From: Nesterenkonia sp. LB17
GTDB lineage: Bacteria > Actinomycetota > Actinomycetes > Actinomycetales > Micrococcaceae
Reading direction: 5' to 3'
Assembly (NCBI RefSeq): GCF_022565915.1
Contig: NZ_JAJOYX010000001.1
Coordinates: 744,001-808,000 of the forward strand
DNA length: 64,000 nucleotides
The notes under the pieces are model-generated. The model searched no databases and was not told where the DNA came from. It saw nothing but the letters and a program-made list of their open reading frames with translations. Of the stretch, positions 45,328 through 54,243 are shown piece by piece (the stretch's first letter is position 1; each line of letters starts with the position of its first letter). The translations under genes were made by a program, and so were the position numbers.

Positions 45328-46740
45328 TCAGAACCCGCCGACGGCCGAGACCAGCGCGATCAGCGCGGCGACGACCAGCACCGGGATGACAAGCGTCACC
45401 ATACCGATGTCCTTATAGGACTGACGATGGGTGAGGCCACAGACGATCAGCAGCGTGACGACGGCACCCGAGTGGGGCAGCGTGTCCAGGCCGCCTGCGG
45501 CCATGGCGGTCAACCGGTGCATCATCTCCAGGCTCATGCCTTCGGCCTCGGCCATTCCGCGCAGGTCATCGCCCAGGGCGTTCAGGGCGATGGTCATGCC
45601 GCCGGAGGAGGAGCCGGTCAGCCCGGCGGTGATCGAGGTCGTGACCACGGATGTCACCAGCGCGTTGGCGCCCATGCCGAAGACCGAATCACGGATCACG
45701 ATGAAGGCGGCCACCGAGGCGACGACGGCGCCGTAGCCGACCTCGGAGGCGGTGGAGAAGATCGGCAGCATGGAGCGCTTGACGCCGTCGTTGAATCCGA
45801 TCTTCAGGATGCTCCACTGTCCGAAGTTCATCGCGACGATCAGTCCGATGGCGACCACGATGCCCACCACCACGGCCCACAGGCCCGCGCGGGAGTCGTA
45901 GGTGATGGCCCCGAAGGTGTCCTCCTGCAGATAGGACCAGTCCATGGCCGGGAAGATCAGCAGGGTGCAGGCGAAGTTCACCGCGAAGACGGTCAGCAGC
46001 GGCAGGAACGGAACCAGGCGGTTGGGTGGGGCGATCGTGGTGGTGACCGAGGAGCCGTCGTCGGCCGACCCTCCGATGACCTTCTTGGACTCCAGGGACT
46101 CGAAGTGCTCGCCCTTGGCGATCAGGCTGCGACGGCGGTGCTCCAGCCACACCATGCCCAGGCCGAAGATCAGGATCCCGCCGAGGACGCCCACCCCCGG
46201 GCCGGCGTAGGCATCGGTGCCGAAGAACTGCCCGGGGATGATGTTCTGCACCTGCGGGGAACCGGGCAGGGCGGTCATGGTGAAGGTGAAGATGCCCAGC
46301 GCGATGGTGCCGGGGATCAGCCGGCGCGGGATGTCGGCCACTCGGAACAGCTCGCGAGCCAGCGGATACATCACGAACGCGACCACGAAGAGGCTGATCC
46401 CGCCGTAGGTCATCAGTGCCGAGGTGATCACCGTGGCGGCGATCGCTCGGCGGCTTCCGATCCAGCCGGTCACGGTGCGCGCGATCGACTCTGCGTATCC
46501 GGTCACGGTCATCAGGATCCCGAAGATGGCCCCGACCAGGAAGACCGGGAACCAGCTGCCCACGAAGCCGGCCATCGCCGGCATGAACACCTCGGTGTAG
46601 GAGGCCAGGATGGGGGCCCCGGAGAACAGCACGCAGACGACTGCGGAGAGCGGAGCGGCCAGGATCACCGGCACGCCGCGATAGGCGAGGGTGATGAGCA
46701 GCAGCAGGGACACGATGATGCCGACGATGCCCAGAATCAT
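45328..46740 (-). CDS. GntP-family permease, probable 3-hydroxybutyrate uptake
   Basis: The 470-residue protein has about 12-14 hydrophobic segments from the first residues (MILGIVGIIVSLLLLI). GntP-family blocks are visible, such as TMTALPGSPQVQNIIPGQFFGT near residue 150-170 (two blocks) and GLTGSSSGGM near 380. GntP transporters take up gluconate or small carboxylates by proton symport. Next to 3-hydroxybutyrate dehydrogenase and scoAB, 3-hydroxybutyrate is the most likely substrate, as with YxjC. ATG 46740 is chosen because AAGGAGA lies upstream; a longer open frame to 46806 has no such site. Confidence 0.85.
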   Translation of the reverse strand: MILGIVGIIVSLLLLITLAYRGVPVILAAPLSAVVCVLFSGAPILASYTEVFMPAMAGFVGSWFPVFLVGAIFGILMTVTGYAESIARTVTGWIGSRRAIAATVITSALMTYGGISLFVVAFVMYPLARELFRVADIPRRLIPGTIALGIFTFTMTALPGSPQVQNIIPGQFFGTDAYAGPGVGVLGGILIFGLGMVWLEHRRRSLIAKGEHFESLESKKVIGGSADDGSSVTTTIAPPNRLVPFLPLLTVFAVNFACTLLIFPAMDWSYLQEDTFGAITYDSRAGLWAVVVGIVVAIGLIVAMNFGQWSILKIGFNDGVKRSMLPIFSTASEVGYGAVVASVAAFIVIRDSVFGMGANALVTSVVTTSITAGLTGSSSGGMTIALNALGDDLRGMAEAEGMSLEMMHRLTAMAAGGLDTLPHSGAVVTLLIVCGLTHRQSYKDIGMVTLVIPVLVVAALIALVSAVGGF

Positions 46741-46857
46741 GGGGGTCTCCTTGTGGAGGGTGGTGAGCGAGTGACGACCGTCACGGCGTCGTAGATCAGC
46801 ATGCACGCCGGAATGTGACGTGGGCTACATCCATCCGTTCAACAGTGGAGCGCCCGT

Positions 46858-46875
46858 TTCGTAGCTGGCTACGAA
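46858..46875. promoter_or_regulatory. Palindrome TTCGTAGC-TG-GCTACGAA, possible operator
   Basis: The arms are perfect over 8 bp. The site overlaps the stop of the PucR-type gene and lies about 118 bp upstream of the permease start. It could be a regulator-binding site for the permease operon or a small terminator hairpin. Confidence 0.5.
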
Positions 46876-48056
46876 TGCGTCCCGTGGGGGAGTGTGCCCC
46901 GATGTGCTGCGAGCACCCAGGAGAGCTCGACGAGCGTGTCGAGGTCTCCCAGATCAGCCCCGACCATCTCCTGGAACCTCTGCAGCCGGTAGCGCAGCGT
47001 GTTGGCGTGCACCGGGATGCTGCGGGCGGCCAGTGGAATGCTCAGCCGGTTGCGCAGGTAGGCGTCCACGGCCTCGAGCACATGCTCGCCGAATGCGCCG
47101 GCCTCGGCCAGGGGCTGCAGGTGGCGCTCCTGCAGCAGTGCGGTGACCTCCGGGCTGGCGTGGACCCCGGCTCGCCAGGAGAGGCGTTCCAGGTCCACCA
47201 CCCCGGTCTGCCCCACGGCCGCGGCTGCGCGCAGCGCCGTGGAGGCGGACTCGAAGGATCGAGGCAGCCCCTCCAGGGTCACCGCCGCGCCGAGCCCGAG
47301 GGTCAGCCGGTCCGGCTCCGCGCTCAGCGGCGGCTCGCCGATGAGGATGCCCACCAGCGTGCTGGCGCGCACGGCCGTGAGCACGCGGATTCCCGCCCGG
47401 TCGGCCCAGTCCTGGAGCCGCCGCTGGTGTTCGAGGTCCTCTTCCGGCTGTGAGTGCGCGGCCAGCGCGCGCAGCGGTGCGGCGGTGGGGATGTCGTAGA
47501 GGGCGGCGCCGCGGGCCAGCTCGGTCGGCTCCATCCAGGTGGCGACGGCGTCACCGATCCAGGCCGCGCGCCGGGTGGAGTCAGCCAGAGCTCGCGAGAC
47601 GTCCTTGTCCCGGTAGACGAGCACCGCGCGGGTGGAGAACGCGTCTCCCAGCTCCCACAGCAGGGTGGAGGAGGCCAGGACCTGATCTGCGGGGATGCCG
47701 TGGTCCGGGGCGTGGTCCAGCAGCCGGTGCAGGATCACCGACATGCAGGTCCGGAAGCCGGCGAGCACGCTCTCCACGGGCACTCCCTGGGCGTGTCGTT
47801 CCGAGGCCAGGGCGTCAGCTTCGGCGACGTCGTCGGAGGAGGGTTCGAAGCCGGCGCGGACCGTGCGGATGCTCAGCGCGATGTTGCGCCGCACCGATGC
47901 CTGCAGGGCGGAGGTGGGGACGTCGTGGTAGCCGGGCACCGTGGCGCGAATGTTGCCGATGGTCTCCTCGAGGATGCTGCCGTCCGCCTCGAGAGCGGCC
48001 AGCAGCTGGTCCCAGGCGGCCTCGGCGCGACCCTCATCCGCTGTCATGGGGCTCAC
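46869..48056 (-). CDS. PucR/CdaR-type transcriptional regulator
   Basis: The 395-residue protein has an N-terminal helical region (RsbRD-like, about 15-160), a central GGDEF-like/CdaR region, and a C-terminal PucR helix-turn-helix. The last reads VDAYLRNRLSIPLAARSIPVHANTLRYRLQ, with key blocks LAARSI and HANTLRYRL, at about residues 330-375. Proteins of this type are activators responding to a metabolite. Its place between a permease operon (same strand) and an AtoE transporter (opposite strand) makes both sets likely targets. ATG 48047 is an alternative start with a leaderless-type TATCGT 7 nt upstream. Confidence 0.85.
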   Translation of the reverse strand: MSPMTADEGRAEAAWDQLLAALEADGSILEETIGNIRATVPGYHDVPTSALQASVRRNIALSIRTVRAGFEPSSDDVAEADALASERHAQGVPVESVLAGFRTCMSVILHRLLDHAPDHGIPADQVLASSTLLWELGDAFSTRAVLVYRDKDVSRALADSTRRAAWIGDAVATWMEPTELARGAALYDIPTAAPLRALAAHSQPEEDLEHQRRLQDWADRAGIRVLTAVRASTLVGILIGEPPLSAEPDRLTLGLGAAVTLEGLPRSFESASTALRAAAAVGQTGVVDLERLSWRAGVHASPEVTALLQERHLQPLAEAGAFGEHVLEAVDAYLRNRLSIPLAARSIPVHANTLRYRLQRFQEMVGADLGDLDTLVELSWVLAAHRGTLPHGTHS

Positions 48057-48235
48057 GATACCGCCGCCCTGCGCCGAGCAGGAGCATGGCGCGGTTCCCG
48101 CGCTGGAGCCTCCCGGCGTTCCGGAGCAGGTCTTCTGCAGACGATTTGCTTAGCGTCGTGATCTGAGTCACATTGGGGGTGACGGGGCCGGATCGCCCCA
48201 CCTTCTGCGCATCTGAACTCAAGGAGCTCACCCTG

Positions 48236-48352
48236 ATGGTTGCCCGATATCCCTCTGCCCCTGAGGCGCTGGATCGTCTGTCCTTCGACGGCATGACCCT
48301 CCTCGTCGGAGGGTTCGGTCTCAGCGGCATCCCCGCTGAGCGTGCCGTATGA
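48236..48352 (+). pseudogene. Truncated scoA N-terminus (38 codons)
   Basis: ATG 48236, behind AAGGAG, opens a 38-residue frame that ends at TGA 48350-48352. It reads YPSAPEALDRLSFDGMTLLV and continues GGFGLSGIPAERAV. This is the start of a 3-oxoacid CoA-transferase A subunit, with the same [11 protein letters not shown] motif as scoA at 43535. The remainder of a 240-residue domain is missing, and the reading frame runs directly into the AtoE start (ATGA). It is either a gene remnant left after a deletion or a short leader now used to couple translation. Confidence 0.78.
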
Positions 48353-49722
48353 CCACTTCGCGGCAGTCTGCCGCAGGCAACAGCGCCGTACTCGGCAGGG
48401 TGATGCGGCCGCTGAACTCCCTGGTGGAGAAGCTGATCCCCTCGGCCCTGGTCTTTGCCATCGTCCTGACCTTCATCGTGGGCATCCTGGCGCTGGTCTT
48501 CACCGACGCCGGCCCTGTGCAGGTCGTCGAAGAATGGGGCATCGGCCTGGCTGGGCTGCTGGAGTTCATCACCCAGATGGCCCTCATCCTGTTCCTCGGC
48601 TATATCCTGGCCAACACGCGACCCGCCCGAAAGCTGCTCCGCCGCCTGGCCACAGTCCCCAGAACAGCAATCCAGGCCTACCTGTTCGTGTTCTTCATCG
48701 CCGCCCTGGCAAGCCTCATCACCTGGGGACTGGGACTGGTGGTCGGCGGTCTGCTGGCACGCGAAGTTGCCCACGTCTTCCGGGAACGCCAGATTCCCGT
48801 GCACTTTCCCATGCTGGTGGCCTCGGGGTTCTCCGGATTCGTGGTCTGGCATATGGGCTACTCCGCCTCCGGGCCGCTGACCGCAGCCACCCCAGATTCC
48901 TTCGTGGCAGACCAGCTGGGCGCTCCGCTGCCCGTGGGGGAGACGATCTTCTCCACCTGGAACATCATCGCCTGCATCGTCACCATCGCAGTGGTCGCCC
49001 TGGCCCTGTATCTGGTGGCGCCCCGGGACAGCAAGTCGGTGGTCCCGCTGGCGGTGGACGCACGCGAGGCCGATGTCGAGATCGACGACGCCGTCGAAAC
49101 CCCCGCTGACCGCGTGGACGCCTCTCGCATTCCCACGCTGCTGATCGGCCTGATGCTGGTGGCCTATCTGATCATCCACTTCAGCGGCGGCGGCACCCTG
49201 ACGCTGGATGTAGTCAACTGGAGCTTCCTGGGGCTGATCATGCTGCTGGTCCGCAATCCCTTCGAACTGATCGCCCTGACCAAGCAGGCCGCCTCGAATG
49301 TGGGCGAGATCCTGCTGCAGTTCCCGCTGTACGCGGGCATCCTGGGCATCATGGCCGGCACCGGGCTGATGACCGTCATCTCAGAGGCCTTCGTGGCGAT
49401 CTCCACTGCGCAGACTTTCGCGCTCTTCGCGTTCCTCTCCGCCGGTCTGGTGAACTTCTTCGTGCCCTCCGGGGGCGGACAGATCGCCGTGCAGGCCCCG
49501 ATCCTGCTCGAGGCCGCAGAGGCGCTCAGCGTGGATCCCGCTATCGCCATCATGGCTGTGGCCTATGGAGACCAGTGGACGAACATGATTCAGCCGTTCT
49601 GGGCGCTGCCGCTGCTGGCGATCGCGGGGCTGAAGATGCGCGACATCCTCAGCTACACCACGATCGTGCTCATCGCCTCCGGCATCGTCTTCGGCGCAAC
49701 CCTGCTCATCGTCTCGATGTGA
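48349..49722 (+). CDS. atoE: Short-chain fatty acid transporter, AtoE family
   Basis: The 457-residue protein has about 10-12 hydrophobic segments and follows the AtoE pattern. This includes VEKLIPSALVFAIVLTFIVG at the N-terminus (two blocks), WGLGLVVGGLLAREVA, FPMLVASGFSGFVVWHMGYS and NFFVPSGGGQIAVQAP near residue 365-380. AtoE members bring in acetoacetate or short-chain fatty acids. The ATG lies in the stop codon of the scoA remnant, whose ribosome site may drive translation. It is divergent from the PucR-type regulator and is the second transporter of the cluster. Confidence 0.9.
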   Translation: MTTSRQSAAGNSAVLGRVMRPLNSLVEKLIPSALVFAIVLTFIVGILALVFTDAGPVQVVEEWGIGLAGLLEFITQMALILFLGYILANTRPARKLLRRLATVPRTAIQAYLFVFFIAALASLITWGLGLVVGGLLAREVAHVFRERQIPVHFPMLVASGFSGFVVWHMGYSASGPLTAATPDSFVADQLGAPLPVGETIFSTWNIIACIVTIAVVALALYLVAPRDSKSVVPLAVDAREADVEIDDAVETPADRVDASRIPTLLIGLMLVAYLIIHFSGGGTLTLDVVNWSFLGLIMLLVRNPFELIALTKQAASNVGEILLQFPLYAGILGIMAGTGLMTVISEAFVAISTAQTFALFAFLSAGLVNFFVPSGGGQIAVQAPILLEAAEALSVDPAIAIMAVAYGDQWTNMIQPFWALPLLAIAGLKMRDILSYTTIVLIASGIVFGATLLIVSM

Positions 49723-49742
49723 CGGCCCCGCGCTAGACGGGG

Positions 49743-50063
49743 TCAGAGCTCGAAGTAGAACTCGTGATGCGTCGCGCACCCAGGGTTGAACCCTGCTCCG
49801 CAGTCCGCGCAGGCCTCCGCGACCAGGTACTCGGCGATGCTGAATCGGTGGCGGCAGACCCCGCAGAGCAGGGCGCGCTCGGCCCGGCGCCCCAGCGGCC
49901 AGCGGCTGATCGGGTGCGCCTCGGCCTCCTGGTGACACTTCAGACAGGGATACCAGCGGTCGCAGCAGAAGAACCGGATCGCGACGACGTCCAGCGGCCC
50001 CGCGTAGTGCCGGCAGCGGGTCTGCTCATCGACCGCGGCGCCGCGGATCACAGGCTCATCCAT
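49743..50063 (-). CDS. CHY zinc finger protein
   Basis: The 106-residue protein has the CHY domain (PF05495 type), with [40 protein letters not shown] and [12 protein letters not shown]. These cysteines and histidines would bind three zinc ions. Bacterial CHY proteins are small and mostly uncharacterised. It is convergent with atoE, 20 bp away, and divergent from ilvD with a 168-bp gap, which holds the two REP-like 15-mers. No operon partner is seen. Confidence 0.85.
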   Translation of the reverse strand: MDEPVIRGAAVDEQTRCRHYAGPLDVVAIRFFCCDRWYPCLKCHQEAEAHPISRWPLGRRAERALLCGVCRHRFSIAEYLVAEACADCGAGFNPGCATHHEFYFEL

Positions 50064-50090
50064 GCGCCCGAGGCTATCGGAATCTGCGCC

Positions 50091-50130
50091 ATCCGCCCCT
50101 CAACGAACAGGTGGTGCGCCCCTCAATGCG
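50091..50130. repeat. Two copies of a dispersed CGCCCCTCAA element
   Basis: ATCCGCCCCTCAACG (50091-50105) is identical to part of the 22-bp palindrome at 41573-41587. A second related copy, GCGCCCCTCAATGCG, follows at 50116-50130. Confidence 0.7.
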
Positions 50131-50218
50131 CAGGCAGCGCAGCATCCCTCCACCCCAGCGGAATTCTGCATCGTGAGACGGGCGGCGGTGCGAGTGTGCC
50201 GGGACACGTTCGCAGGCA

Positions 50219-50224
50219 TAGAAT
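50219..50224 (+). promoter_or_regulatory. -10 element TAGAAT for leaderless ilvD
   Basis: TAGAAT ends 7 nt before the ATG at 50232, with no Shine-Dalgarno sequence between. It supports ATG 50232 as the start over earlier codons in the open frame. Confidence 0.55.
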
Positions 50225-50231
50225 CCAGAGC

Positions 50232-52013
50232 ATGGCTGAGCGCACCGCAGAGACCCCAGAGAACACCCCTGACATCGTCGCGGGCAAGGCACCCTTCACC
50301 CCGCCCACCGCGGTCACCGGACCATCGAGTCCGGAGAAGCCGCGCAGCTGGGAGGTCACCGACGGCTACACCCGCGCCCCGGCGCGCGGGATGCTGCGTG
50401 CGGTAGGCATGGGCGACGACGACTTCTCCAAGGCGCAGATCGGCATCGCCAGCTCTTGGAACGAGATCACCCCCTGCAACCTGTCCCTGGACCGCCTGGC
50501 CAAGGCCTCCAAGGAAGGTGTGCACGCCGGCGGCGGCTACCCGATGGAATTCGGCACCATCTCGGTCTCCGACGGCATCTCCATGGGCCACGAGGGCATG
50601 CACTACTCGCTGGTCTCCCGCGAGGTCATCGCCGACTCCGTGGAGACCGTCATCCAGGCCGAGCGGCTCGACGGCTCGGTGCTGCTCGCCGGCTGCGACA
50701 AGTCCCTGCCCGGCATGCTCATGGCCGCGGCTCGGCTCAACCTCTCCAGCGTGTTCCTCTACGCCGGCTCGATCATGCCCGGCGTGGCCCGCTTCGCCGA
50801 CGGCACCGAGAAGCAGGTCACCCTCATCGACGCCTTCGAAGGTGTGGGCGCCTGCGCCCGCGGCACCATCAGCGAGGCCGACCTCGACGTCATCGAACGC
50901 GCCATCTGCCCCGGCGAAGGCGCCTGCGGAGGCATGTACACCGCCAACACCATGGCCTGCATCGGCGAGGCCCTGGGCATGTCGCTTCCCGGCTCCGCCG
51001 CCCCGCCCTCGGCCGACCGCCGCCGCGACCACTACGCGCACAAGTCCGGCGAGGCCGTGGTGGAGCTGCTCCGCCAGGGCATCACCACTTCAGACATCCT
51101 CACCAAGAAGGCCTTCGAGAACGCCATCGCGGTGACCATGGCCTTCGGCGGCTCCACCAACGCGGTGCTGCACCTGCTGGCCATCGCCCGCGAGGCCGGG
51201 GTGGAGCTCGAGCTCGAAGACTTCAACCGCATCGGCGACAAGGTCCCTCACCTCGGTGACCTCAAGCCCTTCGGTCAGTACGTGATGGCCGACGTCGACC
51301 GGGTCGGGGGAGTGCCCGTGGTCATGCGCGCACTGCTCGACGCCGGCCTGATCCACGGCGACGCGCTCACCGTGACCGGCAAGACCGTGGCAGAGAACCT
51401 CGAATCGATCAACCCGCCGGACATCGACGGCAAGATCATCCGCGCGCTGAACAACCCGATGCACCCCAACGGGGGCATCGCCGTGCTGCACGGGTCACTG
51501 GCACCCGAGGGCGCGGTGGTGAAGTCCGCCGGCTTCGACGCCGAGGTCTTCGAAGGCACCGCCCGAGTCTTCGAACGCGAGCAGCAGGCGCTCAAGGCGC
51601 TCGAGGAGGGCCGGATCCAGGCGGGCGACGTCGTCGTCATCCGCTATGAGGGCCCCAAGGGCGGTCCGGGCATGCGCGAGATGCTGGCCATCACCGGAGC
51701 CATCAAGGGCGCCGGGCTGGGCAAGGACGTTCTGCTGATCACCGACGGGCGCTTCTCCGGGGGCACCACCGGTCTGTGCATCGGGCACATCGCTCCCGAA
51801 GCGGTCGACGGCGGCCCCATCGCCTTCGTCGCCGACGGTGACCTCATCCGGATCGACATCGCTGGGCGCAGCATCGAGCTCGTCGTGGACGCGGCCGAGC
51901 TCGCCACCCGGCAGCAGGACTGGACCCCGCTGCCGCCGTTCATCACCACCGGTGTGCTCGGCAAATACGCCAAGCTGGTCCGCTCCGCCGCAGAGGGCGC
52001 CTACTGCGGCTGA
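50232..52013 (+). CDS. ilvD: Dihydroxy-acid dehydratase
   Basis: IlvD dehydrates dihydroxy acids to the 2-keto acids of valine and isoleucine. The 593-residue protein has iron-sulfur cysteines in [11 protein letters not shown] and in [17 protein letters not shown], and RGMLRAVGM near the N-terminus. [17 protein letters not shown] is close to the C-terminus (blocks TDGRFSG and TGLCIGH). A 35-residue disordered N-terminal stretch precedes the enzyme core. The frame is open upstream, but ATG 50232 is preceded by a leaderless -10 box. A large imperfect inverted repeat follows the stop codon. Confidence 0.96.
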   Translation: MAERTAETPENTPDIVAGKAPFTPPTAVTGPSSPEKPRSWEVTDGYTRAPARGMLRAVGMGDDDFSKAQIGIASSWNEITPCNLSLDRLAKASKEGVHAGGGYPMEFGTISVSDGISMGHEGMHYSLVSREVIADSVETVIQAERLDGSVLLAGCDKSLPGMLMAAARLNLSSVFLYAGSIMPGVARFADGTEKQVTLIDAFEGVGACARGTISEADLDVIERAICPGEGACGGMYTANTMACIGEALGMSLPGSAAPPSADRRRDHYAHKSGEAVVELLRQGITTSDILTKKAFENAIAVTMAFGGSTNAVLHLLAIAREAGVELELEDFNRIGDKVPHLGDLKPFGQYVMADVDRVGGVPVVMRALLDAGLIHGDALTVTGKTVAENLESINPPDIDGKIIRALNNPMHPNGGIAVLHGSLAPEGAVVKSAGFDAEVFEGTARVFEREQQALKALEEGRIQAGDVVVIRYEGPKGGPGMREMLAITGAIKGAGLGKDVLLITDGRFSGGTTGLCIGHIAPEAVDGGPIAFVADGDLIRIDIAGRSIELVVDAAELATRQQDWTPLPPFITTGVLGKYAKLVRSAAEGAYCG

Positions 52014-52024
52014 GGCCGCGCGCG

Positions 52025-52082
52025 CAGTGTCAGCAACCCGGATTCCCACGATGTGAGACGGGCATCCGGGATGTTGACACTG
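52025..52082 (+). repeat. Imperfect 19-bp inverted repeat after ilvD
   Basis: CAGTGTCAGCAACCCGGAT (52025-52043) pairs with 52064-52082 at 17 of 19 positions. It could end the ilvD transcript without a T-run. Its right arm holds TTGACA, the likely -35 of the ilvB leader. Confidence 0.75.
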
Positions 52083-52102
52083 ATCACGGGCCAGGGAAGC
52101 AT
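52074..52102 (+). promoter_or_regulatory. ilvB leader promoter (TTGACA - 17 bp - AAGCAT)
   Basis: A perfect -35 TTGACA (52074-52079) is 17 bp from AAGCAT, a weak -10 match. Initiation would fall next to ATG 52110, giving a leaderless leader peptide. Confidence 0.45.
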
Positions 52103-52109
52103 GGACGCC

Positions 52110-52166
52110 ATGCGTCAACTACTAGCGGTAGTACCCGTACCCGCCGCCGGGGGACATGTGAAGTGA
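52110..52166 (+). CDS. ilvB leader peptide (attenuation)
   Basis: A short frame encodes MRQLLAVVPVPAAGGHVK, with consecutive Leu-Leu and Val-Val codons followed by Val. The codons are CTA CTA, GTA GTA and GTA, which are rare in this GC-rich DNA, so ribosomes should stall strongly when charged Leu or Val tRNA is scarce. It ends at TGA 52164-52166. An in-frame ATG at 52101 would add three residues. A stem-loop series and a terminator follow before ilvB. This matches the known actinobacterial ilvB leader-peptide attenuators. Confidence 0.78.
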   Translation: MRQLLAVVPVPAAGGHVK

Positions 52167-52290
52167 TTCACACGCCTCAGGTCGGCCGCTCGTCTGCCTC
52201 ACCGAGGCAGCCGAACGGTTGAACTGGAGCTGACGCATCCGCTCACCCCGGCAGAAGGCCCCATAGGCTTCTCAGCCGGGGTTTTCTCTT
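52167..52290 (+). promoter_or_regulatory. ilvB attenuator: alternative hairpins and terminator
   Basis: CTGCCTC-ACC-GAGGCAG forms one hairpin (52194-52210). The segment TGACGCAT (52231-52238) can pair with the leader peptide start ATGCGTCA (52110-52117). The terminator is CCCCGGC/GCCGGGG (52246-52252 with 52275-52281) with an inner AGAAGGC/GGCTTCT stem, then TTTTCTCTT. Ribosome stalling on the leader would decide which forms. Confidence 0.72.
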
Positions 52291-52362
52291 GACCGGAGCG
52301 GATCCGCCACGGATCAGAGATTTCTTGGATCAGCAATTCGGGAACCAGAGACTGAGGAAAAG

Positions 52363-54240
52363 ATGAGCAATCTGACAGCCACGAGCCCAGCCATGCTGGC
52401 CTCCAAAGCATCCAGCAGCGCCGCTGGGACTTCCCCGGACCCGCGCATCTACGGTCCCGGCCGCACGGTGGAGCCGGTAGCGGCCACCGGCGCCGAATCG
52501 ATCATTCGCAGCCTCGAGTCACTCGGCGTGACAGACGTCTTCGGCATCCCCGGCGGCACCATCCTGCCCACCTATGACCCGCTGATGGACTCCGAGCAGA
52601 TCAACCACATCCTGGTGCGCCACGAGCAGGGCGGCGGCCACGCCGCCCAGGGCTACGCGATGGTCACCGGTCAGGTGGGCGTCTGCTTCGCCACCTCCGG
52701 CCCCGGCGCGACGAACCTGGTCACCCCGATGGCCGACGCCCACATGGACTCCGTGCCGATGGTCGCGATCACCGGCCAGGTCAACGCCGCGGTCATCGGC
52801 ACCGATGCGTTCCAGGAGGCCGACATCGTCGGCATCGCCACCCCGATCACCAAGCACTCCTTCCTGGTCACCGACGCCGACCAGATCCCGAAGGTCATGG
52901 CAGAGGCCTTCCACCTGGCCTCCACCGGTCGGCCCGGCCCGGTGCTGGTGGACATCACCAAGTCCGCCCAGGTCGCCCAGACCACCTTCGCCTGGCCGCC
53001 GAAGATCGAGCTCAACGGCTACCGTCCGGTCACCCGCGGGCATTCCAAGCAGATCCGCGAGGCCGCGAAGCTGATCCAGGCCGCCTCCCGCCCGGTGTTC
53101 TACATCGGCGGCGGCATGATCAAGGCTGAGGCCTCCGAGGAGTTCTACGCGCTGGCCGAGACCGTCGGCGCACCGGTGGTCAACACGCTCATGGCCCGCG
53201 GCGCCTTCCCGGATTCGCACCAGCAGAACCTGGGAATGCCCGGGATGCACGGCACGGTCTCCGCCGTCGCCGCGCTGCAGCGCTCGGACCTGCTGATCAC
53301 CCTCGGCGCGCGCTTCGATGACCGGGTCACCGGGCAGCTGGAGAGCTTCGCCCCGGACGCGAAGGTCATCCACGCCGACATCGACCCCGCCGAGATCTCG
53401 AAGAACCGCGCGGCCGACGTGCCGATCGTCGGCTCGCTCAAGGAGATCGTGCCCGAGCTGACCTTCGCCTTCGACGCGCTGGTGACCAAGCACGGACGCA
53501 CCGACATCAGCGGCTGGTGGAAGCAGCTCAACCGCTTCCGCGAGACCTACCCGCTGGGCTACACCACCCCGGAGGACGGGAAGATCGCCCCGCAGCAGGT
53601 CATCGAGAAGATCAACCAGGCCGCCGGTCCCGAGGCCGTCTACGTGGCCGGCGTCGGGCAGCACCAGATGTGGTCCTCGCAGTTCGTCAAGTACGAGCGG
53701 CCGCGGCAGTGGCTGAACTCCGGCGGGCTCGGCACCATGGGCTACGCGGTGCCTGCCGCCATGGGCGCCCAGGTGGGCAACCCGGACCGGGTGGTCTGGG
53801 CCATCGACGGCGACGGCTGCTTCCAGATGACCAACCAGGAGCTCGCCACCTGCGCGATCAACAAGATCCCGATCAAGGTCGCGGTGATCAACAACTCCTC
53901 GCTGGGCATGGTGCGGCAGTGGCAGACCCTCTTCTACGAGTCCCGCTACTCCAACACCCACCTCAACACCTCGGTGTCCGACTCCGGCGGGGAGATCGTT
54001 CGGATCCCCGACTTCCTCAAGCTCGCCGAGGCCTACGGCTGCGTGGGGCTGCGCTGTGAGCGTCCCGAGGACATCGACGCCGTGATCGCCGAGGCCATGG
54101 CGATCAACGACCGCCCGGTGGTCGTGGACTTCGTGGTCTCGCGGGACTCGATGGTCTGGCCGATGGTCCCTGCAGGGGTCTCCAACAGCGACATCCAGTT
54201 CGCGCACAACCTGACCCCGCAGTGGGACGAGGAGGACTAA
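52363..54240 (+). CDS. ilvB: Acetolactate synthase large subunit
   Basis: IlvB makes acetolactate or acetohydroxybutyrate, the first shared step of Val/Leu/Ile synthesis. The 625-residue protein has a 45-residue disordered start, then the TPP-activating Glu at about E88 ([14 protein letters not shown]). The FAD-binding region follows, and the TPP motif [15 protein letters not shown] is near residue 480. The ATG 52363 lies behind GAGGAAAAG. Expression is predicted to be controlled by the leader just upstream. ilvN follows after 3 bp, giving the usual subunit pair. Confidence 0.97.
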   Translation: MSNLTATSPAMLASKASSSAAGTSPDPRIYGPGRTVEPVAATGAESIIRSLESLGVTDVFGIPGGTILPTYDPLMDSEQINHILVRHEQGGGHAAQGYAMVTGQVGVCFATSGPGATNLVTPMADAHMDSVPMVAITGQVNAAVIGTDAFQEADIVGIATPITKHSFLVTDADQIPKVMAEAFHLASTGRPGPVLVDITKSAQVAQTTFAWPPKIELNGYRPVTRGHSKQIREAAKLIQAASRPVFYIGGGMIKAEASEEFYALAETVGAPVVNTLMARGAFPDSHQQNLGMPGMHGTVSAVAALQRSDLLITLGARFDDRVTGQLESFAPDAKVIHADIDPAEISKNRAADVPIVGSLKEIVPELTFAFDALVTKHGRTDISGWWKQLNRFRETYPLGYTTPEDGKIAPQQVIEKINQAAGPEAVYVAGVGQHQMWSSQFVKYERPRQWLNSGGLGTMGYAVPAAMGAQVGNPDRVVWAIDGDGCFQMTNQELATCAINKIPIKVAVINNSSLGMVRQWQTLFYESRYSNTHLNTSVSDSGGEIVRIPDFLKLAEAYGCVGLRCERPEDIDAVIAEAMAINDRPVVVDFVVSRDSMVWPMVPAGVSNSDIQFAHNLTPQWDEED

Positions 54241-54243
54241 AGC

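Noticed and set aside
44764-46794. Long plus-strand open frame opposite the dehydrogenase and GntP permease
   Set aside because: The minus-strand genes have family motifs and ribosome sites; the plus-strand product is His/Gln/Asp-rich with no domain.
48236-48352. The short frame as a random ORF
   Set aside because: It has a good ribosome site and matches the CoA-transferase A N-terminus (GGFGLSGIP), so it was kept as a remnant rather than dismissed.
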